DNA of 64,000 nt from the NCBI GenBank assembly GCA_025506515.1, contig CM046451.1, positions 69,693,430 to 69,757,429 on the forward strand, given 5' to 3'. This document shows positions 1-11,640 of the stretch, one piece after another (position 1 is the first letter of the stretch; every line of letters begins with the position of its first letter). The notes beneath the pieces are model-generated. The model did not search any database, had not been told where the DNA came from, and worked only from the letters and a program-made list of their open reading frames with translations. Made by a program: the position numbers and the translations under genes. The stretch is from Flaveria trinervia. Its lineage: Eukaryota; Streptophyta; Magnoliopsida; Asterales; Asteraceae.

Positions 1-617
1 TGCTGTGCGCCATGACAGAAGGTCTATGATAAACTTCAGCCCAGTAACAGTTTTATGCATGATGGTAGGGAAAAGTTCATTGTTTTTGATGGAATGAAAA
101 GATGTAATGATGAATGTATGAACGAAAGTAAGAAAGTTTGAATAAATGAGAATGAAAGTAATGAAAGTGAATGGTAATGACGAACGATGAATGAACGAAA
201 GTTAATGAACGAATAATGAAGATAATAATGATATTATCTATTTGTACGTATGATGTATGTTCACATGCAAAAGTAAAGAACGGTTTTAATGAAAGTAAAG
301 AGTGTTTTACTAAAACTAGAACTCATTAGCAACGCTGACTTTTATGTGTTTCCAGTTGGCAGGTAATGTTGCTGAGGATGGCATGGGGCAACTGCTCAGC
401 TCTTTTGGATGGCATCCATTTTTATAATGCTTTTGTGATGTAATGCAACATGTATTTTGTAACTTTTTAGTGATGTATTATTTTGCAAAAGATTTTATAA
501 TGAAATGTGATGTTTATTTGATGATTCTGCTGCAAGGTTTTCTTAATTTAATAAAATTATATGTTTTATGTGCAATGATTGACCGGCTGTAAGCGTCCCG
601 GGAACGAAGCCTTACAC
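1..617. other. Unidentified non-coding stretch, possibly the end of another LTR
   Basis: No reading frame longer than about 60 codons looks real here. Bases 90-330 are rich in repeated ATGAAAG/GAACGAA words; 350-420 is more complex. The stretch ends in CTTACA at 611-616, and homology to the copia remnant starts at about 621. An LTR of an unrelated (perhaps Ty3-type) element ending near 616 would fit, but neither its start nor a target duplication is visible, so this is a weak reading. Confidence 0.3.
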
Positions 618-630
618 CCAGCCAATCATT
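574..630. repeat. Imperfect inverted repeat
   Basis: Arms 574-593 and 611-630 pair at 17 of 20 positions around a 17-base centre containing CCCGGG. It lies on the boundary between the unidentified stretch and remnant B. The right arm overlaps B homology, so the pairing may be partly coincidental. Confidence 0.45.
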
Positions 631-3600
631 GATGATGATGTTTCTCTTTCATTCAGTCAGTCCTCGTTGAATGACATTGAAACAATAGCTAGCCCAAGTG
701 TTCATGCTCCTGAGCAAAATCTTCCAACTTTGATTTATCTTTGAAACTAGAAGTGATTCCTAGACTAAGGATTCACAAAACTCATCCAGCTAGATTTTAC
801 TGCTCACCCCATCCAACACACGTATCAGAGACGTAAAAGAACCTTGCCCAGTCTACTCTGATTGAGAAAGCCCCTCCTATTCAAACCTAAAAGACTAGAG
901 TGGAAACATAGGCTCCCACTTAGTCAGAGGTCTCACCATCAAAATCATTTTACCATAATATGGAATTTGAGTCTCAGTCTCAATTCCTTGAGCTCCAAAC
1001 CTAGCCACATGCCCTCATGATGAGTTCCAACACTCTCCTCAGAAACCAAAAAGGGGCAGCCCCACCAAAGGCTTAATGCCTATAGACATTGAACAACATC
1101 CCGATTCAGTAGGCTTCACTTCCCTATCCTAGACTGACCTTCTAATTAGAACTGATGAGGGGATTACGTCTCTTCATGGAAATGAAGTTGATCCATAACA
1201 CCCTCCATCAGATCAGTAGAGCCTAGAGGGATCTCTTATCTCTAGCACATATCAGTTAAAATCTACTGAGGTGAGTCCCACAGATGTGGGGGGGATTCAT
1301 GTAGATTCAACTGCCACTACCAAACGAAACTCATTGGATCCTGAGGCTAGTGGTACCATCTTTGAGACTAAATCTATGACAACCATGACTTTTGATGACT
1401 CTGAAAGAGACATCATCAGGCAAGGGAAGCTAGGGTGCCAAGAAACCACATTGGTAATGAGGGTGAACATACAAGGTATATTACCTCATCTCCCCATGAT
1501 TCTTGAATAAAAGATGAGGGTACTATGCAACTCACCATTCAAGACCTACTTTCTAAAGTCTAAAATATTGAATCAAAGGTTAAGACTTTAGAACATTGGA
1601 CTCCACTCAACAACTTGAGATTGAAAATCTCAAGGCTTAACTAGCTAAGAAACAGATTGAGAGATCTATCAGGCATGTACCTATTCAGGACTCATTGAGC
1701 AATAGTCTTTCCTGAGCCTCGTCAAGTTTTCCGGAAAATGGATCCAAGGATGCTCAGAGATCTCAATAGAATCTTCTTGAAGTTCCTATTGAGATCTTCT
1801 TTAGATCAGTCTAGCCCTGATGCAACTATGATATACTTTGGAGTTAAAGAGCTTCAGAGGCTAAGTGCCCCTTCTACTATTATGGAAGAAGTTGGTCAAC
1901 GTAAGGCCCAAATGGAACCTAAGATTCATTTCGTAGGGGAAATAAGGACAAATGGCCCAACAACTGAAATAGTTAGGACAAATAGTGCATTTCCTCACAC
2001 ATTTGAAGCTGAAGTCAAAGCCTCGAAAGAAAATTTTTAATCTTCCGAAGCTGAGACGGAAGATGCGGAAAGCCTATTCTCATTGTCCAAGGATCTAATA
2101 ATCATAGATGAAATTCTACAGCTAGCATCTGAGGTCAGTAGTGAGGACTTTCTTAACTGACCCCTAGCTCAAACAACTTCATTATCTTCATCCACCATGT
2201 CTCAACCTGAACCCTCCATCCAAGAACCACCAAAGTCAAGCACTTCCAAAGATGTTAAATGCAAGAGAAGATGACTGTGGAAGAGCTTCAAGAGGAGGAG
2301 AGGATTGAGAAACTTAAAAGAAAAGGTAGACTCCCAACTGAGATGTTGCTAGATGCCAACTCCAAAGCAGCTGTAGCCAACTAGGAGGTAGTTAACAACA
2401 AGTAAAAGGTGGAAATCATTAACAAGCTCATCAAGCTTGGAGCTGTCACTGAAGATATACTCCTGTTACAACTAGAGGTGTTAGTAGAGCAGAAACGGCA
2501 ATCATCCTGCAAATTGAGAGAAAGGAGGAACAAGAAAGGTTGGCCTTAGAGGAGGAAAGAGAAAGGAAGTAAAAGGAAGCTGATCTGCAGCTTAGTAGGG
2601 AAAGGATAACTTTCCTAACCTCTAGGGGTTTCTCTCTTCAAGAACTATCTCCATATGACAATGACACAATCATATGGCTCTTCAACAAAGAGCAGGATCA
2701 ACTAGAGAAAGAGGGAAAGAAAGCTGGAAAAGAAAATATGAGGGAGAAGAAGAGAAAGGAAGAAGAAGCTAAGGTCATTGCTACCAAGAAGATAGGTGAG
2801 AAGGCCTGGATGAAAGATTATCGTCGGGTTCATGGCTTCTCTGGTAGGCAAGTGGGACCTATGTCTGAAAAGACACTTCAGCGACATGTCAGTGACATCA
2901 AGCTGACATTCACTCTGGAAAAAGGAAAGAGATGTACGGAAGGGGACACATGATGATCTTCAAACCAACACCTCTACCCCAACCTATAACCCAAACTCAA
3001 CCCTAACCTCAACCTGAGCCTTTCCCATCTTCTTTCCTATCAAAACTAAACCCACTTCTAAACCTTACACCCCTGAACCCACACCAACCATCATACCTAC
3101 CTTATCACCACAACCACGTCAACTAATTACCCTTCAACCCAAAACATTACCCAGAACCCAAACACCACTATCTACCCAACTACCATCCCCTCAGCCTTCT
3201 AAACATCTCTCCATAGAGGAATTTAAGGAGATCAAGATAAAGCTCAACAGATGCACAACCTTGAGCAGCATCTCTTGTGAGGAGGATTCTATCAATCTAA
3301 CTTTTGTTAATGGATCCTCATGTTTCCTCACAAGAGATCGTTTCCTTGATCTGCCAAGAGGAGCATTGGACCAGGCTATTAAACATTTTGGCCTCAACTC
3401 AGATTCACTCAATGAAGAAGATAAGAAACCATGAACGAAGCTGGTGACTCTGCTCGATACCAAGAAGGGGGACAAAGTACCTAGCAAACCCTTCATGCCA
3501 AGAAAAAAGATTGTCCAGTGGAGGTTTGAAGACTTTCCTCACAACTTTGTTGTTGAGAGAGAGAATGGTGAGCTGAACAAGCTTAATGCCTCATCTCTGC

Positions 3601-4067
3601 TACACTTGAGCAGATTTGATATTGCTGAGTTAGCGGACAAGCTATTCTCCAACCCCTCAAACTCTGAGGTAGCTGCTCATATCAGAAAATCACCATAGCA
3701 GGCTTCACCTTGCTAAACTAACAACTAGGTTGAGGATTAAAGAGGGGTTAAAACTAAAAGAGGAGGAGGAGAGGAAAGGATCAGCAACTAAAGACAAACC
3801 CTTTCTCCAAATGGTTGTAGATCCTAACCTTGAATCCATTGTTAGATGGAAGTATGACTATAACTCTTGTCAACTAACTCTCTTCAGGGGGCACAACAAA
3901 GGGTGCATGTAATTAGGAGTGATAGACTAGATATCCTATCCACTGATGACTTGGATAGGCTTCTCAGCACAACTTCCGGACAGAACAAAGAAACACACAA
4001 ATATCTCCTATCTGTTGTGCAGAAAGTTTTGAGAAGTAGAAGTAAGTTAGGTTTTGGTAGCATCAAC
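618..4067 (+). pseudogene. Remnant B: integrase-RT linker fused to post-pol additional ORF (aORF)
   Basis: Decayed 3' part of a copia element of the F/D family. Bases 631-800 match the Ser-rich integrase-RT linker of element D (D at 58342-58572, minus). At about 800-810 the sequence jumps into the linker of the aORF (D at 55930 downward), so RT, RNase H and the aORF N-terminal domain are deleted. What follows is aORF: coiled coil near 1540-1640, a segment at 1738-2040, a Glu/Lys-rich helix at 2230-2940 containing HGFSGRQVGPMS (F has DGFSGRRLGPMS), a Pro/Thr-rich stretch at 2960-3190, and C-terminal pieces at 3210-3698 and 3800-4080 including RWKYDY. Many stops and frame changes; not functional. 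The function of the aORF is unknown. Confidence 0.75.
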
Positions 4068-4079
4068 CTAGGGGGAGTT
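4068..4079 (+). other. Polypurine tract of remnant B
   Basis: CTAGGGGGAGTT directly precedes the TGTTGG start of an LTR, the usual plus-strand priming site. The same GGGGGAGTT-TG arrangement occurs before the 3' LTRs of A and C2 and, on the minus strand, of E. Confidence 0.8.
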
Positions 4080-4165
4080 TGTTGGATATTGAACGGCTAG
4101 TGAACCAAAACCAAACACTTAGACTATTTTTGGTGCAACTTATAAAAGACTTCGAAGCTCAGTAT
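4080..4165 (+). mobile_element. 3' LTR of remnant B, first part
   Basis: Begins TGTTGG right after the polypurine tract and is cut after 86 bases by element A. The LTR resumes at 18407. The last five bases, AGTAT, are the target site duplicated on insertion of A. Confidence 0.85.
4161..4165. repeat. Target site duplication of element A, left copy (AGTAT)
   Basis: AGTAT immediately left of A's 5' LTR is repeated at 18402-18406 immediately right of its 3' LTR. Five base pairs is the usual copia duplication length. Confidence 0.92.
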
Positions 4166-4436
4166 TATAGATACATGTGTCCCTAGTTTCTGAACTTAGT
4201 GTAATATGTTTGTATTGTCTTACACATATGTAATTGTATGGGTACTTAATGAAATACAATATGTGGTTGTGCTTATATAATGTTGAATATTTCATTGGTT
4301 GGTATGTAATAACGCTTATTGACTTAACTATATAGGTTGTGGTTGTTTGAATAATATCTAAATCAATTGACTATGAAACATATTCAAATTTAATCATGTG
4401 AAGTTTCATGCGATTGGCCCATTCTAAGGGACCATA

Positions 4437-4615
4437 CGCATGAACAACTTCATACTAATGAACAGTCGTACGAATGAACCAGGAGACTGGATCAGTTGCA
4501 TGATTGAAACATGAGATTGACTCAGTCGCACGACTGAACACTCAGTCGTGCGAATGGATCAACCGCATGACTCAATCGCACGACTGAACCATGCAAATGG
4601 TCCAGTCGCACGATT
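4437..4615. repeat. U3 palindromic motif array, A family
   Basis: About ten variants of a quasi-palindrome, arms (T)CAGTCG and CGACTG(A) with a two-base centre, separated by short AT-rich or ACC spacers. A perfect 16-mer copy lies at 4522-4537. The array recurs in the leader, the pol-aORF spacer, and every other A-family LTR in the window. Confidence 0.85.
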
Positions 4616-4629
4616 GATAAACCCTAACC

Positions 4630-4637
4630 TATAAATA
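4630..4637 (+). promoter_or_regulatory. TATA box of element A 5' LTR
   Basis: TATAAATA about 15 bases downstream of the motif array. The same context is kept at 18132-18139, 54291-54298 and, on the minus strand, near 63461-63467 in the other A-family LTRs. Expected to position genomic RNA start about 30 bases downstream. Confidence 0.75.
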
Positions 4638-4905
4638 CCACTTAATACGTGGAAAAACAAGACACTTTGAATATTTTGATACCCAAACGTACCCTAGCCG
4701 TCTAGAGACCTCTAGTAACCTGTTCCAACTTCAAAGACTGCAGTAGATCGATTGCTAATCGTTCTTGACATTTAGATTCAATCTTTAATTGATTCTACGT
4801 GCGTTCTCACTAATTGGATCGCCAATGAAATAGAATTTCCGCACTATTTGATTCGGTACACTCGTAAATATGTTAGTATTCGTCCAGTACACGATCCTAA
4901 CAAGT

Positions 4906-4917
4906 GTTATCAGAACT
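4906..4917 (+). other. Primer binding site of element A, mutated
   Basis: TGTTATCAGAAC sits three bases after the LTR. The usual tRNA-Met site, seen intact in C1, C2, F and H, is TGGTATCAGAGC, so two positions have changed. Confidence 0.85.
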
Positions 4918-5424
4918 TTGGCTCTAGATTTACGTGTGATTCAATCGTTTTGATATAAAAATTGTGTTTTACTCTCAAAAACGCACTCTATTGTGTCAAA
5001 TCGGGTATTAGACGTCTCCTGATCGTAAAGTTAAGTTTTATCTGGCATACGACAATTAGGGTTAGCAAGAAATTCGTATTTTTGCGTTCAAACACCTTAA
5101 ACCTACAAAATTTCAAAATCCAGCAGGTTCAGTCGCACGATTGACTCAATCGCTTGACTAAGTTCATACGCATCCCCATACGCATGATTGGACTCAGTCG
5201 CACTTCCATTCGTCCGACTGAGAAGACTATTCGCATTGTTCAATGGCATTAGTTCATTCGGCCGACTGAGTCATCCACATTTGTTCATTCGGCCGATTGA
5301 GTCATCCACATTAGTTCAGTCGCACGATTGAACCATCCGCATAGTTCAATCACCCGAATATCCCAATAACACACTTCCATTCGCACTAAATCAACAGTTA
5401 GGTTTAAAGTTAAAGTTAATAGCA
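4918..5424 (+). repeat. Element A leader with second motif array
   Basis: Untranslated leader between primer site and gag. Bases 5127-5372 contain about a dozen copies of the A-family motif, for example TCAGTCGCACGATTGA near 5129 and repeated TTCATTCGGCCGA forms near 5250-5300. No coding signal. Confidence 0.8.
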
Positions 5425-8220
5425 ATGGAAGACCAATATTCACCATTCACAGCAGGAAGAGACTCATGTATACAAAACTTACTGCTACTGGAGAATGAAA
5501 TAGGGAATCACAACAAGCCCCCAAAGCTAATCACGTTAGACGAATATCCACAATGGAAACAACGTTTCGAGATCTACTTAAATGGAGTAGATCCTAACAT
5601 GTGGGAGTCTATAGAGATGGGGTATAACATTCCTATAGGAGCTGATGGTTTCAAACTTACACTAGGAGGCATGACTGATGTACAAAAGGTGAAATACAAT
5701 ACAGATAAGAAGGTTTATGGTTTGCTCACACAGTCATTTCCTAAGGATATTTTCCATCAATTCTCGGAATATACATAAGCAAAGAAACTATGGGATGCAT
5801 TGGAGAGAAGATATGACAGAAACGCATCATTGAAGGCCATAAAGGCTAAGGCTTTAAAGAAGGAGTTTGACAACTTCTCCTTGATGGGAAAAGAAAGCCT
5901 AGATGATGTTATTGATAGGTTTTACCACTTGATGAGTGAGATGCACACTCATGGAGTATCGACGTCAATGGAGGACAAAGTGTCCAACTTTGCAAATGGC
6001 CTGCCGGAGAAATGGATTTCATTTGTCTCCAATATCAGATAGAATGGTATGCTAACGAAGTTAGATATCAATGACTTCATTCTAAAACTAAGAGAAGAAG
6101 AACTAAGGATGAAGTACAAAGCTCAAAAGTCTTCTTATGATTAGAATCCAGCGCTGTACAACGCGACTCCACAAGCCAAAACATCTAGAGCACCTCTTCA
6201 GACAACTTTTGTATCAAGCTCGTCTGGTCCTTCACCAACCTCTACTTCAAGGTCAGAATTGTCTGGTACCCAATACGTTGCACCTGAAGCAAATGCAACA
6301 AAGCTGAAGACTGAGAACTTCGGCAATGTGACAGTTGAGATAGCTAAAGAGCACATGGATCTCTTAGCTGCGGTAGTCCACTCCAATGATGGACTAATTG
6401 CTGGTAAGATTGGGAACTTCCATCTCATAGATGAGGACTATGAGCAGATGGATAAGACTGAGCTGGAGCGGATGGACATAATGTGGGCCTTAACAAGTGC
6501 TGTCCGGAGGGCTAAGAAGTTTGTCAAAAAGACTAGACAAAATTTGATTGCAACTAAGGACACAACCTTTGGCTTTGATAAATCCAAGGTAATCTGCTTC
6601 AACTGCGGTGAGAAAGGGCCCTTCAAAAGGGAGTGCATGAAGCCAAAGAAGACTGGCAATGGGAATCCTTTCTCCTCCTTCAATTGTTAGGAGAAACCCA
6701 CTAGCAGTCCTACATTATCAAGCAAGGATCCCAAAGCCTTGACTGCTCATGATGATGTAGGACAGGGCTAGAGCGTTCGGTTTGTCTCACTGGGAGAATC
6801 CAATATCGCTAGTGTGGATGATATTGATGATGACTCTCCAGTGAAGGAGATATTGCAATCGAACTTGCAATGTCAACATGAGAAGAAACTGCACCAGTGG
6901 TCACCTACCTGCGTGAAGATGGGAAAACTACTACAACGTCAGAATCACCAGCTCCAGAAACACCAGATTCTGCATTGATGGCTGATTCATCAGAACCCTC
7001 TCAGGTAAGAACTACTGACCAACTTTTTAATAATCATGCTTTTTCTGATTCTTGTAAATTTAGGGAAAGCATTGATTTAAAATTTGCTAGCTTATTAGAT
7101 CATAATGATAACTTAGTAAAGGACTTGGAACTGTGCATTGAAGCTAACAGAGTGTTAAAACAAAATGAGCATAGTTACAAAGAAAAGATAGACCTTTTGA
7201 ACAAATAGCTTAAGGAAACAAAAGTTGCAGCCTTTAACCAAGCTAATGACATTCGGTAGTATCTAAACTCCCTAGAACGCACTAAGAAACAAAAGGCAGT
7301 TTTAGAAGTAGAAGTTAATTCCTTAAAACAAAAACTGCACAGTTGGACTAGTTCTTCATACATAGTCTAAAACTTAGTGAATGAGAGAAACAACAGGGAG
7401 GGATTGGGTTATAAAGTGGTTCTACCACCACATGAGGTCTTGATGAACATAAAATGTAAGCAAATTAATGATAATCCAATCAAGGATCATGTGGTGTCTA
7501 CTCCTTTTGTAAGTGATCCAGATTCCACATGTTCATCAAATGAATCGGGTACTAAACAAAAGGAGGCCACTTCAAAGACAAAAGGTAAAATGCCTTGCAT
7601 TAATCTAGACAAAGAGTTTGAAAAGGTTAGTATAAAGTCTGGTTAAACAACTGTCCAATCTGAACCTAAAAGGACCAGTAATGTTAACCAATCATGTGCA
7701 TCATGTCAAAGTCTAGAAAATAGAAAAGACAAAGATGTTAAAAAATTTTAAGCAATTAACTTTGTTAAACCAGACAAAACATCTAAACGATCAGAGTCAA
7801 AACCCAAATAGAGTAAGATCACCCGGGTGTCACATACATCTCCATAAAAACAGTTAAATCATAAAGTCAAAAGCGGAGCTTGCTAAAGTTGTGGAGAGTA
7901 TAGACCCATTGCGTCTCATTGTCCTTACTATCAAACACCGAGGAGGAAAGTTGAACTTCCTGAACAAAATTCTATCTCTTTTAAAAGGAACTCAGTGACA
8001 CCACCTAAAAGAGATACTAAACCTAAAGTTCAACACATTAGCCAGTCGTCTGTCCATCACAAACAGGCCTTACACAAAGCTGGCTTATGGAAGGAGAAAT
8101 CAACCTCATTGTCTGATAATGAGAACAAGAAGACATCTGAGCTTCCATCATCCTCGAACGGTCAATGGGTAACATTTATGTTTGTGATGCCTCTGGGAAA
8201 CCCAAGCTAGTGATGGATTG
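5425..8220 (+). pseudogene. gag: Element A gag, degenerate
   Basis: Copia capsid/nucleocapsid precursor. The start at 5425 gives a typical N-terminus leading to the gag signature W-K-Q-R-F and M-W-E-S. The first part stays in one frame but has stops at 5776 (TAA), 6040, 6142, 6688 and 6769 (TAG); the frame changes near 6890 and carries more stops (7206, 7257). A first zinc knuckle at 6595-6636 reads CFNCGEKGPFKREC, with Pro where the His ligand belongs. A coiled coil follows at about 7050-7350. A second knuckle at 7881-7922 also has Pro at the His position and an internal stop. A gag with two knuckles split by a coiled coil is shared with the C family. Not functional. Confidence 0.85.
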
Positions 8221-8239
8221 GGTCCCTAACCTGAACTAA

Positions 8240-9720
8240 TGTTTTCAAACTGAATGTGCCGGGTGTTCGACATAGTGCTGAAACCAACACGTGGATTATA
8301 GACAGCAGAGCATCCAGGCACAGAACAGGGAACAGGGATCTCTTATCAAACATCAAATAGATAAAAGGAGGTCATGTTTTGTTTGCTGGAAACAAAGGTG
8401 GGTACATCACAGCTCAAGGGGAAGTAGGTAATCAGAAAGTGAAGTTTGACAAGGTAAACTACGTTCTACAACATCACAATAACTTACTTTCTGCTTCTCA
8501 AATTTGTGATAAAGACTTAAAGGTAGTATTTGACAACAAGAAGTGCTATGTCCTGAAAAAGGACTATGTCATCCCGGAGGATCAACTATTAATATCTACC
8601 TCAAGATATAAGGACCTTTATGTCTTGGATCTATCAAAGGCCTCCACAACGGATCATGAAGTTTAGTGCTTCTTGTCAAAAGCTATTGAGAAGGAATCCA
8701 TATCCTGGCATAGGAGAATGGGACACATTAATCCACGGAAGATGAATCACTTAATCCAGAATGATCTAGTGAGAGGAGTTAACGTCAAAAACTTCCAACT
8801 TCCAGATTTCTGTGTTGGGTGCAAGAAGGGCAAACAGACGAAGAAGTCTCATAAGGAAAAGAAAGTTCACTCTATTGAACTTCCTCTTGAATTTCTTCAC
8901 TTGGATCTGTTTGGTCCAGTCAGTACAAGAAGCATAGCAGACGACTTGTACTGCTATGTAGTTACTGATGACTACTCAAGATTCACTTGGGTGATGTATC
9001 TAAAATCCAAATCTGAAACATTTGAGTCATTCAAGGAGTTAGTAACTACTATAGAGTCCCTATACAAGTTGAAGGTACGTCAAGTGCGCTCAGACAACAA
9101 AACCGAGTTCAAGAATCAATGGATCGAGGCTTACTGCAAGGAAAAGGGAATTGTGCATCATTTCACTTCTTCCTACACTCCTCAGATGAATGGCATTGAT
9201 GAAAGGAAGAATTCCAGCTGGATAGAGACAGCACGGACAATGCTAGCAGACTCAAAACTACCTATCCAATTCTGGAATGAAGCAATTGCAAATGCGTGTT
9301 ATATGCTAAATCGGGTCCTGGTAGTTAAACGCCATGGAAAGACATGTTACGAGCTACAACAATGACGTAAACCCAATCTAGAGTATCTCGAGCCGTTTGG
9401 CGCTCCGTGCACCCTACTGAAGAAGACTCAGGAGGGAAAATTCAGCGAGAAGGCTGATGATGGTATCTTTCTATGATACAACATACCGAACAAGAGGGTC
9501 TACAACAAATCAACAGGTCATGTAGAAGTATGGTGTAATGTTCATGTTCAGGGATACACCACACCACCTGCTGGAAAAGGACCAGCCTTCTTTTTCGACT
9601 ATGATGGATTCTTCAAGTCCTTCAACATACCACTCTCCACTTCTGATGATGGGTTAGTTACAAATATCATGTATGATGTTCTAAACACACCAGCTTAGGA
9701 ATCTACATCATCTTGACTAC
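8240..9720 (+). pseudogene. pol: Element A protease and integrase, degenerate
   Basis: The protease segment near 8290-8340 has W-I-I-D-S-R-A-S where the aspartic protease motif needs D-S-G (Asp codon 8301-8303), so the active site is altered. Integrase: the pre-integrase zinc region WHRRMGH...CVGCKKGK is at about 8706-8835. The catalytic triad is recognisable as Asp 8904-8906 (LDLFGP), Asp 9093-9095 (RSDNKTEF, Lys replacing the usual Gly) and Glu 9201-9203. The stretch 8673-9365 is one open frame of 230 codons; a TGA at 9363 and a frame change follow before the integrase-RT linker. Product would cut and join element cDNA into host DNA, but this copy is interrupted. Confidence 0.88.
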
Positions 9721-9723
9721 AAG

Positions 9724-11640
9724 GTGATTCATCTAACAACTCAGGGGGAGCACTTGAAGATAATGACTCTTCCTCTGATGAAGAAGTTGTGGAGACTGAT
9801 CAGAACATCCAGGAGCAACAGGTTCCCCCTACCGATAATCCATAAACATCTGACATTGATGCCTCTGCGTCTTCGGAACCTCAGACTCCTACCACTCTTC
9901 GGAACCTTAGATACTGAACCGAATGTTCCTAATCTTGACTCTGAGGTAGTTGCTCCAACCACTCTTGGTTCACGACTAAATGTGTACCATCCTTTGGATA
10001 ATGTCATTGGAGATGTGAGATTAGGAGTTCAGACTAGAAATCAGTTGTCTTCAGCTGATTATGCCTTGGTGATGGAAAACGGCTATCTTCATGATGGTGA
10101 ATATCATTGCTTTATGTCTCATTTCGAGTCAAAGTATGTTAGTGAATCCCTGAATGATGAGGCATGGGTGAGTGCCATGCAAGAAGAACTTCTTCAGTTC
10201 AAGAAGATAGGTGTATGGACTCTGGTGGATAGACCTAAAGTTGCTAAGGTCATTGGCACAAAATGGGTCTTGAAATGCAAGAAAGATGATCAAGGCGTGA
10301 TCATCAGAAACAAGGCTCGACTGTTGTCCAAGGATTTTGACAAGTCGAGGGCATTGAATACAATGAAGTGTTTGCACCCGTGGCAAGAATGGAAGCAATC
10401 CGTATCTTCCTTGCCTACACGTCGTATATGAAGATTTAAGTTTATCAACTCGATGTGAAGAGTGCATTCCTTCAAGGTGAAATCAAAGAGATAGTATACG
10501 TCAGTCAACCTGAGGGATTTGAAGATCCATATCATGGGGACAGAGTTTACAAACTCGACAAGGATCTATATGGGCTTCATCAAGCTCCTAGAGCCTGGTA
10601 TGAGAAACTCTCGACTCACCTTGTGAAACACGGTTTTCGTAGAAGTGTCATTGATTGTACACTATTCATAAAAGAAAAGGGTGGAGATTTACTACTTGTA
10701 CAAATCTATGTTGATGACATAATCTTCGGTTCAAAGAACGAAGATCTATGTAAAGAGTTTGAAGCAGTAATGAAGGTTGAGTTTGAGATGAGTGCCATGG
10801 GAGAGATGAAATTCTTTCTCGGGTTACAGGTGGATCAGACACCAAAAGGGATTTTCCTATATCAGACCAAGTATGTAGGAGATATCCTCAGTCGGTTTGA
10901 CATGGAGAATGCTTTCGCAGCTGGGACTCCACTTGCTACAAACCATGATGTAGCACCCAACGAGAATGGTGATTTGGTCGATGCCACCATGTACCGATGT
11001 ATGCTTGGATCTCTCATGTACCACACTGCCGCAAGACCTGATATCATGCATGCAACATGTTTATGTTCAAGATATCAGGCAAAGGCAAAAGTTAACCAGC
11101 TGATAGGGGTCAAAAAAATCTTTCGTTATCTAAAGGGTACTCCAACACTTGGGTTGTGGTATCCTTATGACGATGACTTCCAGCTAAATATGTATAATTA
11201 CTCATATTATGATGGCTGGAATAGGAAGTCTACATCAGCAGGATGTTAATTCTTTGGGAGGAGATTAGTGACCTGGCAGTGTAAGAAGCAGACCTCAGTT
11301 GCTTTGTTAACCTGTGAAGCCGAAAACGTTGCTGCTACAAGTTGCTGTTCACAAATAATATTGATTCAACAGCAAATATGGGACTATGGTTTGAATTCTC
11401 TTCTACTCCTATTTTTGTTGATAACTTTGCTACAATTGTAGTAACAAAAAATCTGTTCCAACATCCTAAGACCAAACACATCGGCATAAATATCACTTTA
11501 TACGTGATTGTTTTGAAAAGAACCTAATTGATGTGATTAATATAAATATTGATTTTCAATGCGCTGACCTCTATACAAAGGCTTTTGACAAACCATGTTT
11601 TTTATATCTATTAGAGGTCAACAGCGTTAAAAACAAAAGT
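9724..11640 (+). pseudogene. pol: Element A reverse transcriptase and RNase H, degenerate
   Basis: The RT N-terminal part (GTKWVLKCKKDD) is in frame 1 up to about 10390, then the frame shifts and the core runs open at 10455-11249: QLDVKSAFLQGE, LYGLHQAPRAWYE, and YVDDI with both catalytic Asp at 10713-10718. RNase H begins near 11180, but the usual S-D-S-D-Y-A-G is replaced by YNYSYYDG, losing acidic residues; a stop at 11247 and more frame changes follow. The conserved KTKHI tract is near 11470 and the tail TKAF near 11578. RT polymerase motifs survive, RNase H does not. Confidence 0.88.

Larger units (their letters stand above)
4166..4902 (+). mobile_element. Element A 5' LTR
   Basis: Matches the 3' LTR at 17662-18401 throughout. 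It starts TATAG where the 3' copy has the canonical TGTAG, and ends CCTAACA. U3 holds an array of TCAGTCG/CGACTGA words at 4437-4615 followed by a TATA box at 4630-4637. Confidence 0.93.

Noticed and set aside
574..630. Terminal inverted repeats of a small DNA transposon
   Set aside because: Only a 17-base centre and the right arm overlaps homology to the copia remnant.
2702..2887. Minus-strand frame with a hydrophobic Leu/Phe run
   Set aside because: Antisense of the Lys/Glu-rich helix of the B aORF (AAG/GAG complement).
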